Source: Alphaproteobacteria bacterium (GTDB taxonomy: Bacteria; Pseudomonadota; Alphaproteobacteria; UBA8366). Taken from it: a stretch of 64,000 bases of DNA. The stretch lies in the NCBI GenBank assembly GCA_021774335.1, contig JAJFJD010000009.1, positions 1 through 64,000 of the forward strand, in the 5' to 3' direction. The position numbers and the translations under genes are program-made. Positions within the stretch are counted from its first letter, which is position 1. Each line of letters opens with the position of its first letter. This document shows positions 35,316-44,481 of this stretch, one piece after another. The notes below the pieces were generated by a model. The model was not told where the DNA came from. It searched no databases and was given only the letters and a program-made list of their open reading frames with translations.

Positions 35316-35689
35316 CCGAGCGCTTCGAAATCGTCCTTGCTCAGTAGGACGGTGCCGTCGGGCTGTAACACCCAAAGCTCCTTGGTAATCACGCCTTGCG
35401 CGTTATTCATTCGCCAATCGGACGAAAGGATGGCGGACTGTGCGTCGACGATCTCGATTTTCGGGTCTACATACTCAACGCCGGTGAAACCGCTTTCGAT
35501 AAGCTTTGTCCAGAACGCGTGGATTTGTTTATGTCCCGTAAAAGTGCCGAAGGGCTCTGCGTTCATCACGGCGTCTTTTTCGTAGGCGGCCGTGCAACCG
35601 TCGGCGTCGCCGGCATTGAAGGCGGCGATCCATTTCGCGCTCGCGGCCTGGATGGTGGTGATCAGCGTGTCGTTGTTGTCTTCCGTCAT
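35312..35689 (-). CDS. SnoaL/DUF4440-like NTF2-fold protein
   Basis: A 125-residue protein with the NTF2-like start ASAKWIAAFNAGDADGCTAAY, the loop NAEPFGTFTGHKQIHAFW and three final strands (ILSSDWRMNN, GVITKELWVL, DGTVLLSKDDF). Such proteins are ketosteroid-isomerase-like or act as ligand binders. ATG 35689 is chosen because it starts the domain; the frame is open to 35734. The gene is convergent with acyl-CoA dehydrogenase 2. Function unknown. Confidence 0.75.
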   Translation of the reverse strand: MTEDNNDTLITTIQAASAKWIAAFNAGDADGCTAAYEKDAVMNAEPFGTFTGHKQIHAFWTKLIESGFTGVEYVDPKIEIVDAQSAILSSDWRMNNAQGVITKELWVLQPDGTVLLSKDDFEALG

Positions 35690-36016
35690 GGCAGTGCCTC
35701 CGGTCGTCTGGCTTGATAGTCGGTACGGCGTCAATCAGCCGAGATCAGAATCCTTCGGCCATTGGTCAGATGCGGCGGTAAGCGCGGCGGCGAATGTCTG
35801 AGGGCTCGTGACGGTAAGGGCTGTATTTGGCATTACGACCCGACCCTATGAAATCGTGGTGCCGGTCGCAAGCCGCTGGCGATGGGTGCGCCGGCGGATC
35901 AAAGCGGATCGGTCCTTGCACCTCGGCGCGATATGCATTGAAATGTGACGAACTCGGGAATAGTCCCGAATCTAGATTTAAACGTGCCGAATACTCAATT
36001 CGACGCTACTTTTCTG

Positions 36017-36172
36017 AACCCGGTGGACCCACCACCGGGCTGTGCTTTTCATCCTCGGTGTGTCGACGCAATGCCGATATGCAGCAAGACGCAACCGGAG
36101 CCGATCGAAATCGACGGCGCCCGCGTTGAATGTCATTTGTTTTCCGATGCTGCGTTGAAGCAGGCGTCCTAA
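36017..36172 (+). pseudogene. Remnant of an oligopeptide ABC transporter ATPase (DppF/OppF C-terminus)
   Basis: The last 51 codons match only the conserved tail of DppD/DppF-type ATPases: NPVDPPPGCAFHPRCVDAMP (NP-DPP-GC-FHPRC) followed by ICSKTQPEP and VECHLF. The ATPase domain, with Walker A, signature and Walker B, is absent upstream. The in-frame sequence before 36017 (from GTG 35945) has no ABC similarity. The spacer 35735-36016 holds nothing else I can name. This looks like a deletion scar of a peptide transporter that once stood before the peptidase operon. Confidence 0.75.
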
Positions 36173-36215
36173 CGCGCCAAAATCCGTTTGGCCGGTCTAA
36201 CAATCAGCAGGAGCG

Positions 36216-37643
36216 ATGACGATGGACGTCACCAAAATTTTGGGCGAGTGGGCTGCGGAGTCACCGCCAACCACGTCGGAGGTCGCGCTGACGCGCGCCC
36301 GGCATGCGATCCATGACGTGATCGCCTGCATGGTGGCTGGCGCCGGCGACGAAGGATCGGCACGAGTGCGCGCGACGATCGCGCCGTATGGCGGCGGGCG
36401 CTGCACGGTGTTTGGGTCGACCGCGAAGGCGGCGGCGCCCTGGGCCGCGCTGGCCAACGGCATGGCGGCGCATGCATTGGACTTCGACGATAACTATATG
36501 CCGGGCCTTACGCATGCCAGTGCGGTGCTGATTCCCGCCCTGCTGCCGTTGGCCGAGGAAATCGACGCTACGGGCAAGCAACTCATAGACGCCTATATCG
36601 TCGGCCTGGAAATGCATGGCGCCATCGGGCGCGGTGTCAATCGGGCGCATTACGACATGGGCTGGCACGGTACATCGACGGTTGGCTGCATCGGAACCGC
36701 CGCGGCTTGCGGCCGGCTTCTCGGCCTGGACCGGGACGCGATGGTCAACGCGATCAGCCTGGGCGTCAGTATGGCGTCGGGGCCGAAGGTGCAGTTCGGC
36801 ACGATGGGCAAGCCGTATCACGCGGGCATGGCGGCCAAGAATGCAGTGCTGGCGGCGCAGCTTGCGGCGAACGGATTTCAGGCCCGCGATGTGGCGCTCG
36901 AGGGGCCGCTTGGGTTCCGTGATCTCTATGCGGGGCCGGATGAAAACGCGTGGGACCATCTGAAGGGAACGCTGGGCGATCCACTGGCGATCGAAGAATT
37001 CGGCCTGTCGCCGAAGCTTTATCCGTGTTGCGGCTCGACGCACCGGGTGCTGGATGTCGTGCTGGCGCTGCGCGCCGAGCATGAGTTCGAGGCCGAGGAT
37101 GTGGCCAAGGTCGACGCACTGGTCGGCTTCGGCAACAAGCGGAACCTGATGTATGACAACCCACAGCAGGAGATGGAAGCGCGTTTCTCGATGAACTACT
37201 GCATCGCGCTGGCCTTGAAGTTCGGCCGCCTGTCGCTGTCCGACTTTACGCCCGATGCGGTACAACGCGCCGAGGTGCGGGAGCTGATGCCGCTGGTGAC
37301 GATGGAGGCCTATGACAAGGATGCCGAGGGGGACGATCCCACCTTCCGGTTGCCGCATGTCGTTAAGGTCGAACTGAAGGACGGCCGGGTTTTCGAGGAC
37401 GAGTCCCAGTGGGCGCGCGGCACGATCCATAACCCGTTCGATGAGGCGGACCTGACGGCGAAGTTTCGCGATTGCTGCGAAGGGTTCCTTGAGAAGGGCG
37501 ATTACGACGCGGCGGAGCGAATTCTTCTGGACCTGGGGTCACTCGGGTCCGCGCGCGGACTGACGCAGCATCTGGTCTTCGAAGCGGGATCCGATCACGG
37601 CGAGCGGTTCGCCGACCGGTATGACACGATGGCGGCCGAATAG
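36216..37643 (+). CDS. MmgE/PrpD family protein
   Basis: A 475-residue member of the family that includes 2-methylcitrate dehydratase (PrpD) and cis-aconitate decarboxylase. It shows ALTRARHAIHDVIACMVAGA, then HALDFDDNYMPGLTHASAVL, a catalytic-site region, and SPKLYPCCGSTHRVLDVVLA. AGGAG precedes ATG 36216. No PrpC or PrpB gene is near, and it leads an operon with two M20 and one M81 peptidase genes, so it is more likely to act on an unusual acid or amide than in propionate metabolism. Confidence 0.9.
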   Translation: MTMDVTKILGEWAAESPPTTSEVALTRARHAIHDVIACMVAGAGDEGSARVRATIAPYGGGRCTVFGSTAKAAAPWAALANGMAAHALDFDDNYMPGLTHASAVLIPALLPLAEEIDATGKQLIDAYIVGLEMHGAIGRGVNRAHYDMGWHGTSTVGCIGTAAACGRLLGLDRDAMVNAISLGVSMASGPKVQFGTMGKPYHAGMAAKNAVLAAQLAANGFQARDVALEGPLGFRDLYAGPDENAWDHLKGTLGDPLAIEEFGLSPKLYPCCGSTHRVLDVVLALRAEHEFEAEDVAKVDALVGFGNKRNLMYDNPQQEMEARFSMNYCIALALKFGRLSLSDFTPDAVQRAEVRELMPLVTMEAYDKDAEGDDPTFRLPHVVKVELKDGRVFEDESQWARGTIHNPFDEADLTAKFRDCCEGFLEKGDYDAAERILLDLGSLGSARGLTQHLVFEAGSDHGERFADRYDTMAAE

Positions 37644-37668
37644 CGGCCGCATAGGGGAGTGGACGACG

Positions 37669-39069
37669 ATGACGCGTGAAGACGCCGTTGAAACGGCGCT
37701 GACGTATTATGACGACGGCAAGTATTTCGATGAACTTCGCCGCCGGGTGGCGATCCCAACCGAATGCCAGGACCCGAAACAGGTTCCGGAACTCTATCGA
37801 TACTTGCGGGACGAGATGACGCCGGCTTTCGAGGCGATGGGCTACAACTGCCGGATATTCGACAATCCGATGCCAGGGCTAGGCCCGTTCTTTCTCGCGC
37901 ATCGGTTCGAAAGCGAAAGCAGTCCGACGATTCTCGGCTACGGCCATGGCGATGTCGTATTGGGCCAGGAAGGTCAGTGGCTCGAAGGCCTGTCGCCTTG
38001 GGAGATGACCGAACGCGGCGACAAGATTTATGGCCGCGGTATCGCCGACAACAAAGGGCAGCACACGCTGCACATGAACGCGTTGGAAGCGATTATCGAG
38101 ACGCGCGGCAAACTCGGGTTCAATCACAAATTCCTGGTCGAGACCGGTGAGGAAAACGGATCGAAAGGGCTCGACGAGTTCGTCGCCGCGAACAAGGACG
38201 CGCTATCCGCCGATGTCTTCCTCGCGTCCGACGGGCCGCGGGTCGATATGGATAGTCCGAATCTGGTGCTTGGCAATCGCGGCATCTTCGGCTTCGAATT
38301 GTCCTGCGAGTTGCGTGATGGCGGGCATCACTCGGGAAACTGGGGCGGGTTGCTGGCCAACCCCGCGATCATCCTTGCGCATGCGGTATCCAGCCTGATC
38401 AACGCCAAAGGCAAGATCCTGGCGCCGGACCTGCTGCCCGCACCGATGCCAAACTCGGTGCGCGTCGCGCTCAAGGACGTCAAGCGTAACGGCGGCGGCG
38501 AAGCGCCAGAGGTCGACGAAGACTGGGGCGAGCCGGGGCTCACCACCGCCGAACAGGTGTATGGCTGGAACAGTCTCGACATACTGGCAATGAAGACCGG
38601 CAATCCGGATAATCCGGTCAACGCCATCCCGCCGAAAGCCTGGGCGCTGTGTCAGATCCGCTATGTCGTCGGGTCCAAGGACGACGACTTCATGGCGACC
38701 ATCCGCAAGCATCTCGATACGCATGGATTCGACATGGTCGAGATCAAGAAGCCGTCGGGCAGCAACGCGCCCGAGTTCAAGGCCGCGCGGACGGACCCGG
38801 ACAATCCGTGGGCGCGCTGGGCGGCGCAGGCGTTGGAAAAAGGATGGGGCAGCAAGGTCGCCGTTCTGCCCAATTCCGGCGGATCGATCTGTAACCACAC
38901 TTTCCAGAACCATCTCGGCACACCGACGATCTGGATTCCACTGTCCTATTCGGCCTGTTCGCAGCATGCGCCGAACGAACACATCCTCAAAAGCCTGACC
39001 CGTCAGGGCATGGAACTGGTGACCAGCGTTTACTGGGACCTCGGCGAAAATGCCCCCGCTAAATCTTAA
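37669..39069 (+). CDS. M20 family metallopeptidase, copy 1
   Basis: A 466-residue zinc amidohydrolase/peptidase. Zinc-site motifs are GYGHGDVV (histidine and acid), GIADNKGQHT (bridging aspartate), ETGEENGS (catalytic glutamate pair) and the terminal SQHAPNEH (histidine). A dimerisation domain lies between about residues 210 and 350 (GHHSGNWGGLLANPAII). ATG 37669 follows GGGGAG. It is followed by a clear paralogue (copy 2), 55 bp on. Likely removes or transfers amino acids from small peptides or N-acyl amino acids. Confidence 0.93.
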   Translation: MTREDAVETALTYYDDGKYFDELRRRVAIPTECQDPKQVPELYRYLRDEMTPAFEAMGYNCRIFDNPMPGLGPFFLAHRFESESSPTILGYGHGDVVLGQEGQWLEGLSPWEMTERGDKIYGRGIADNKGQHTLHMNALEAIIETRGKLGFNHKFLVETGEENGSKGLDEFVAANKDALSADVFLASDGPRVDMDSPNLVLGNRGIFGFELSCELRDGGHHSGNWGGLLANPAIILAHAVSSLINAKGKILAPDLLPAPMPNSVRVALKDVKRNGGGEAPEVDEDWGEPGLTTAEQVYGWNSLDILAMKTGNPDNPVNAIPPKAWALCQIRYVVGSKDDDFMATIRKHLDTHGFDMVEIKKPSGSNAPEFKAARTDPDNPWARWAAQALEKGWGSKVAVLPNSGGSICNHTFQNHLGTPTIWIPLSYSACSQHAPNEHILKSLTRQGMELVTSVYWDLGENAPAKS

Positions 39070-39124
39070 CGCCAAATCCTAATATGCCGGACGCTACCAA
39101 CATCGACCGATAAGCGAGAGTGCA

Positions 39125-40528
39125 ATGAACAGGGAAGATGCCGTCGCCGCCGCGACCGCCTATTTCGATCAAGGTGACTTCGAGGCCGAACTGGCCCGGC
39201 GCGTGGCGATCAAATCCGAAAGCCAGAATCCGGACGCTGGAGCCGAGATCGACCGCTACCTCTCCGCCGAAATGGAGCCGTCGCTAACGGCGCTGGGGTT
39301 TACCTGCCAGATCCTGGAAAACCCCATGGAGGGCGGCTGGCCGATGTTGGTGGCCGAGCGGATCGAAGATCCGTCCCTGCCGACGCTGCTGACTTATGGC
39401 CACGGCGACGTGGTGCTGGGGCTGCCGGAGGAATGGCGCGAAGGTCTAGACCCTTGGGAATTGAAGCGCGAGGGCGACCGGCTCTATGGCCGCGGCACCG
39501 CTGACAACAAGGGGCAACACACGATCAACATGGCGGCATTGCGGGCGGTGTTGGAGTTGCGCGGCAAACTCGGCTTCAATTGCCGCTACCTGATCGAGAT
39601 GGGCGAGGAAACCGGCTCTCCCGGCTTGGGCGAGTTCTGCGAAAAGCATAAGGACCTGCTCGAGGCGGATGTGCTGATCGCCTCGGACGGGCCGCGGTCG
39701 AGTCTCGACCGGCCGACGCTGTTCCTCGGCGCGCGCGGCGGCTTCAACTTCAACATGGATGTGGATCTGCGCGAGGGCGGGCATCACTCTGGAAATTGGG
39801 GCGGCCTGCTCGCCAATCCGGCGGTCATTCTGATGAACGCGATTGCGACGATCACCACGGCGAAGGGAAAGATCCTGCTTCCCGACCTGCTGCCGCCCGG
39901 CATCCCGGACTCGGTAAAACGCGCGCTTGAGGATATCGAGCATGACGGCGGCGAAGACGCGCCGGAGATCGATTCCGATTGGGGCGAGCCGGGACTGAGC
40001 ACGGCGGAACAGGTGCATGCCTGGAACAGTTTCGAGGTGTTGGCGTTCAGCACGGGCAACCCGGACAGTCCGGTCAACGCCGTGCCGCCGAAGGCGCGGG
40101 CGACCTGTCAGATTCGCTTCACGGTCGGCGTCGACCCGACGACATTTCTCGACACCGTGCGCAAGCATTTGGACGACAAGGGATTCCCGATGATCGAACT
40201 CAGCATGGCGCGGAAGAATTACGCCAATGCGACACGGCTCGATCCCGATCATCCCTGGGTGCGGTTCTGCGAATCGTCGCTGGCGCGCACCACCAACAAG
40301 AAGACCGCGGTGTTGCCGAGCCTTGGTGGAACCCTGCCGAACGATGTGTTCGCAGACGGCTTAGGACTGCCCACGGTCTGGGTGCCGCATTCCTACACCG
40401 GCTGCTGCCAGCATGCGCCGGACGAGCATATGCTGGTCTCGGTGGCCCGTGAGGCATTGCGTCTGATGGCCGGTCTATTCTGGGATCTGGGTGATCCTGA
40501 AATTGCCGACAAACCGCAGAAGGCATAA
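39125..40528 (+). CDS. M20 family metallopeptidase, copy 2
   Basis: A 467-residue paralogue of the preceding gene. The same zinc-site motifs occur: TYGHGDVVLG, GTADNKGQHT, EMGEETGS and CQHAPDEH, and the middle domain again holds GHHSGNWGGLLANPA. The two proteins share blocks of near-identity with diverged loops, so this is a tandem duplication that has since specialised. Stop and M81 start are 5 bp apart. Substrate unknown. Confidence 0.93.
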   Translation: MNREDAVAAATAYFDQGDFEAELARRVAIKSESQNPDAGAEIDRYLSAEMEPSLTALGFTCQILENPMEGGWPMLVAERIEDPSLPTLLTYGHGDVVLGLPEEWREGLDPWELKREGDRLYGRGTADNKGQHTINMAALRAVLELRGKLGFNCRYLIEMGEETGSPGLGEFCEKHKDLLEADVLIASDGPRSSLDRPTLFLGARGGFNFNMDVDLREGGHHSGNWGGLLANPAVILMNAIATITTAKGKILLPDLLPPGIPDSVKRALEDIEHDGGEDAPEIDSDWGEPGLSTAEQVHAWNSFEVLAFSTGNPDSPVNAVPPKARATCQIRFTVGVDPTTFLDTVRKHLDDKGFPMIELSMARKNYANATRLDPDHPWVRFCESSLARTTNKKTAVLPSLGGTLPNDVFADGLGLPTVWVPHSYTGCCQHAPDEHMLVSVAREALRLMAGLFWDLGDPEIADKPQKA

Positions 40529-40532
40529 CGAC

Positions 40533-42035
40533 ATGGCGCGGATTGCGGTCGGTGGAATGCAGCATGAAACCAATACCTTCATGCCGACACTGACGGATTA
40601 CGCGTATTTCTGCACCCATCGTGATCGGCCACCGCTTGTGCGCGGGGCAGATGTGACGGAATGGCTCGACGGTGGCAGTTTCGGGCTGTCGGGCTTTCTC
40701 GCTGAGATGGCCGACCGGCACGACCTGGTGCCGATGGTTTGGGCTGGCGGCGGGGCCGGCGGCATGGTGACCGACGATGCCTTCGAACGAATTGCTGGCG
40801 AGTTGATCGCGGCGTTATCGCAGGCGATGCCGGTCGACGCGGTGTATCTGGATCAGCATGGCGCGATGGTGACGGCGGGGTATCAGGACGCGGATGGCGA
40901 GTTGCTGCGCCGCGTGCGCGCTTGCGTCGGCCCGGACGTGCCGATCGTCGCCAGCCTGGATTATCACGCCAACATATCGCCTGAGATGGTGGCGCATGCG
41001 GACGCGCTGATCGCCTACCGGACCTATCCGCATGTGGACCGGCGCGAGACCGGCGCGAGGGCCGCGGCGGCGATCGAATTGATGTTGGAGCGCGGTCGTC
41101 CCGCCGGCCGAGCCTTTCGCAGCTTGGGCTTCGTCGTCCCGTCGCATCAGCAACCGACGGGGATGGAGCCGACGAAGAGTTTTGTCGACGCGTGCATCGA
41201 CGGGGAAGCCGGCGACGTGTTCAACCTGTCCTATCTCGGCGGGTTCCGGTTGTCGGACATCCATCATTGCGGCGTATCGGTGGTTGCCAGCGCGTGGACG
41301 CAGGTGGCGGCCGATGCCGCTGTCGATGCCGTGGCCGAGAAAATTCTGCGACGTGAGGCGGAATTCGACGAGCCGATGCTGATGCCCGACGACTGCGCGC
41401 GCGAGGCCATGTCGATTGCGGCGAAATCATCCAAGCCGGTCCTGATATGCGATCCGCAGGATAACCCCGGCGGCGGCGGTAGCGGCGACACAACGGGAAT
41501 GCTGGCGGCCCTGGTCCGGAACGGAGCGGAAGACGCCGTTGTCGGCACGATGCATGACGCCGACGCGGCTGTGGCGGCCCATGCGGCGGGTATCGGCGCG
41601 GAACTGACGCTCGATATTGGCGGCAAGGCGGATTTGCCGGACAACGAACCCTTTCATGGCCAATTTACGGTCCTGGCACTCGGTGACGGAAGAATGCGGA
41701 CCACCGGGCCGGTGGTCGGCGGACGGGATATCGACATCGGCGCGACCGCTTTGCTCGGCATCGGCGGTGTGAAGGTGCTGGTGACGGAGAAACGGGTGCA
41801 GGCCTACGATCAATCCTTGTTCCGGCATGTCGGTGTCGAACCCAAAGATCAGAAGATACTGGGCCTGAAAAGCGCCGTGCATTTCCGCGGCGATTTTGGA
41901 CCGCTTGCCGAAAAAGTTCTGGTTATCAAGGCGCCTGGCGGTTGCCCGGCCGATCCACGCGACCTTCCCTACAAGAATCTGAAGCTGGGTACCCGGCTTG
42001 GTCCTAAGGGCCCGCCGTTTCTCCCAAATCGGTAG
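40533..42035 (+). CDS. M81 family metallopeptidase (MlrC-like), copy 1
   Basis: A 500-residue member of the microcystinase-C/DUF1485 family. Conserved pieces are GGMQHETNTF at the start, the metal-site segment ASLDYHANISPEMV, then YRTYPHVDRRETG, and GGGGSGDTTGMLAAL in the second domain. MlrC hydrolyses a linear tetrapeptide in microcystin degradation; other family members are uncharacterised. ATG 40533 is preferred to an ATG at 40491 that lies inside the M20 gene; AGAAGG precedes it. Co-operonic with two M20 enzymes and PrpD. Confidence 0.9.
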   Translation: MARIAVGGMQHETNTFMPTLTDYAYFCTHRDRPPLVRGADVTEWLDGGSFGLSGFLAEMADRHDLVPMVWAGGGAGGMVTDDAFERIAGELIAALSQAMPVDAVYLDQHGAMVTAGYQDADGELLRRVRACVGPDVPIVASLDYHANISPEMVAHADALIAYRTYPHVDRRETGARAAAAIELMLERGRPAGRAFRSLGFVVPSHQQPTGMEPTKSFVDACIDGEAGDVFNLSYLGGFRLSDIHHCGVSVVASAWTQVAADAAVDAVAEKILRREAEFDEPMLMPDDCAREAMSIAAKSSKPVLICDPQDNPGGGGSGDTTGMLAALVRNGAEDAVVGTMHDADAAVAAHAAGIGAELTLDIGGKADLPDNEPFHGQFTVLALGDGRMRTTGPVVGGRDIDIGATALLGIGGVKVLVTEKRVQAYDQSLFRHVGVEPKDQKILGLKSAVHFRGDFGPLAEKVLVIKAPGGCPADPRDLPYKNLKLGTRLGPKGPPFLPNR

Positions 42036-42177
42036 CGTGCGATTTTGACGCATCAGGGATTGGCAAATGCGTCCAAGGATTGCCATATTCTCTACATATA
42101 GGGGCACTACCATTGAACCCGCCCATCATTGATCCGGCGTTGAACAGTCGGACAGGGTTTGGCGGAGTGGAGGTATT

Positions 42178-43668
42178 ATGAAGTACGACCGCAGGCATTT
42201 TTTGGCCGGCGCGATGGCCAGCACGGCACTCGTCGGATTGCCGGGATGCACCACCGTCAATCAGGCCACCGGCCGGTCCAGTTTCACGGGCATGTATTCC
42301 GTCGAGGACGACATCAAACTCGGCAGCCAGGAGCACCCGAAACTGGTCGAACAATTTGGCGGCGAGTATGAAAACCCGCGGCTGCAGCGCTATGTTGCCG
42401 AGACCGGTAAAAAACTGGCGCGCGGCACCGAATACCAGCAGTTTCCCTATCAGTTCACCTTGCTCAATACGCCGATCGTGAATGCGTTCGCGCTACCGGG
42501 TGGTTATGTCTACCTGTCGCGCGGATTGATGGCGCTTGCCAGCAACGAGGCGGAAATGGCCGGTGTTCTGTCGCACGAGCTCGGTCATGTGAATGCGCGC
42601 CATACGGCGGAGCGGTTGAGCGCGGCGCAGATGGCGCAGCTCGGCATGGTGCTGGGTGCGGTCGGTGGGGCGGCGCTGGGATTGGGGTCGGGGGCGGCCC
42701 AGCTCAGTCAGCAGATCGCCATGCTGTCGATCCAGAGCTATTCTCGAAAACAGGAATTCGAGGCTGATACGTTGGGCGTCCGGTATATGAGCCGGGCCGG
42801 GTATGAGCCCGATGCTATGGTGACGTTTCTTAGCACGCTACGGGAACAAAGCGTCGTCGACGCCAAGATGCGCGGTCTGCCGGCGGGCAGTGTCGATCAA
42901 TTCAACATGATGTCGACGCATCCGCGAACCAAGGATCGCGTCGAGAAGGCCATCCAGGCCGCCGCCGTGGCCCGGCCGAAGAACGCACGCATTGGCCGCG
43001 AGACCTATCTCGCCAAGATCGACGGCATGTTGTTCGGCGACGATCCGAACCAGGGCTACGTCAAGGGCCGGTTGTTCCAGCATCCGGGGTTGCGGTTCCA
43101 GTTCCAGGTGCCGGAAGGTTTCCGGCTGATGAATGGCCGGGACCAGGTTGTCGCGCAGAATCAGAGTGGCGCGGCGATCATCTTCGATACCGGCAAGATC
43201 CAACGCAGCCGCGACATGTCTTCGTATCTGCAGGATGAGTGGACACCGAAGACACCGCTCAAGGATGTCGAGCGTATCATCATCAACGGCCAGGAAGCCG
43301 CAACCGGCTGGGTGCGCGGCCAAAGCAAGAATGGCGGTACGGTCGACCTGCGCGGCGTGGCCATCCGGCGCAATGCGCAATCGGTTTACCGCATGTTGTT
43401 CGTCAATCCGGCAAAGGATTCGGCACAACTGGCGCAAGGATACAAGCAGACGACCTATAGTTTCCGGCGGTTAAGCCAGGCGGAAGCGAGCAAGATCAAG
43501 CCGCTGCGCCTGCTGCTGGTTCCTGCGAACAAGTCGGATTCGATTGGTGGATTGTCGAAGACCTTGCCCTACGGCAAGTACAACGAAAGCTGGTTCCGGG
43601 TGCTCAACGACATGAAGCCGAACGAGCGCTTACCGCGAAACCGGCGCCTCAAGGTGGTCGCTACCTAA
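42178..43668 (+). CDS. M48 family zinc metalloprotease, Tat lipoprotein
   Basis: A 496-residue periplasmic protease. The N-terminus KYDRRHFLAGAMAS is a twin-arginine signal that runs into the lipobox LPGC (acylated Cys23 or so). The zinc site is LSHELGHVNARHTAE (HELGH) with the third ligand in QEFEADTLG. The C-terminal 200 residues hold a PDZ-free region that resembles BepA/YfgC-type chaperone-proteases, which assist outer-membrane protein assembly, though without clear TPR repeats. A 142-bp spacer precedes it; the next gene is convergent. Confidence 0.87.
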   Translation: MKYDRRHFLAGAMASTALVGLPGCTTVNQATGRSSFTGMYSVEDDIKLGSQEHPKLVEQFGGEYENPRLQRYVAETGKKLARGTEYQQFPYQFTLLNTPIVNAFALPGGYVYLSRGLMALASNEAEMAGVLSHELGHVNARHTAERLSAAQMAQLGMVLGAVGGAALGLGSGAAQLSQQIAMLSIQSYSRKQEFEADTLGVRYMSRAGYEPDAMVTFLSTLREQSVVDAKMRGLPAGSVDQFNMMSTHPRTKDRVEKAIQAAAVARPKNARIGRETYLAKIDGMLFGDDPNQGYVKGRLFQHPGLRFQFQVPEGFRLMNGRDQVVAQNQSGAAIIFDTGKIQRSRDMSSYLQDEWTPKTPLKDVERIIINGQEAATGWVRGQSKNGGTVDLRGVAIRRNAQSVYRMLFVNPAKDSAQLAQGYKQTTYSFRRLSQAEASKIKPLRLLLVPANKSDSIGGLSKTLPYGKYNESWFRVLNDMKPNERLPRNRRLKVVAT

Positions 43669-43683
43669 ACCGGCGATCGCCGT

Positions 43684-44388
43684 TCAGCCGTAGGTCAGCC
43701 AGTCACGCATCAATGCGGTAACCGCTTCCGGCTGTTCGATCGTTGATAGATGGCCGCAATCCTCGACGACGCAGAGCCTCGCGTTCGGGATGGCTTCGGC
43801 CATTTCCTCGCTGACTTCCAGCGGCGTGCCCTGATCCTGCCGGCCGCAGATCACCGTCGTCGGCGTATCGATATCGCCCAGGATGGGCCGGCTGTCGCGC
43901 CGGTTCATGATCGCGGTCATCTGCTGGATGAAGACCTTCGGGCCAATTCGGTCCGCCATGCCGCACGCAATTCCGGCGTAAACCGGGTCTTCCACCCGAT
44001 CCGGATGCAACAGGATCGGCAGGGAATTTTTCTTTACCGTCTCGTAGTCGCCCGCTTCGGCAAGTCCGATCATTTCCTTCCGGATTTTGGTGCGTTCCGG
44101 CGGATCATCGCGCGCCGAGGTGTCGAGCAACGCCAGTTTGGTCACGCGTTCCGGCGCCAGCCGCATCATCTCGAAGGCCATATATCCGCCCATCGACAGC
44201 CCGGCATAGGCGAATGTGGGCGGGGCCGTGTCGAGCATGCGCGTCGCCATGTCGACCAGCGAGTTGTCGCGGGTCGTGTCCGCCATCGTCATATCGGCGA
44301 TGTCCGCGAGATGTTCGAACTGATGCTCCCAGAGCCGTTTGTCGTTCATAAGGCCGGGGCCGAGGACGAGGGGAATGCGGTCGGGCAT
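43684..44388 (-). CDS. Alpha/beta hydrolase
   Basis: A 234-residue single-domain hydrolase. LVLGPGLMNDKRLW gives the oxyanion region, AGLSMGGYMAFEM the nucleophilic serine elbow (G-L-S-M-G), ICGRQDQGTPLEVSEE the aspartate loop, and VEDCGHLSTIEQP the catalytic histidine. The triad is therefore complete. ATG 44388 is chosen because homology begins there; the frame opens at 44445. Divergent from the nitroreductase gene with a 93-bp spacer. Substrate unknown. Confidence 0.88.
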   Translation of the reverse strand: MPDRIPLVLGPGLMNDKRLWEHQFEHLADIADMTMADTTRDNSLVDMATRMLDTAPPTFAYAGLSMGGYMAFEMMRLAPERVTKLALLDTSARDDPPERTKIRKEMIGLAEAGDYETVKKNSLPILLHPDRVEDPVYAGIACGMADRIGPKVFIQQMTAIMNRRDSRPILGDIDTPTTVICGRQDQGTPLEVSEEMAEAIPNARLCVVEDCGHLSTIEQPEAVTALMRDWLTYG

Positions 44389-44481
44389 GGGGTTTCCGCC
44401 TAAGGTGTTGCAGTTGCCGATAGTGTACCTTGTGTGCGAATACACGAGTCAACTGAGGATCGAACGGAGAGGCGACGACCG

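Noticed and set aside
36020-36040. Hairpin CCCGGTGG/CCACCGGG near 36020
   Set aside because: It falls on the conserved Pro-rich codons of the transporter relic, and no U-run follows; likely chance.
36261-37430. 389-codon minus-strand ORF opposite MmgE/PrpD
   Set aside because: Antisense shadow; no ribosome site and no motif.
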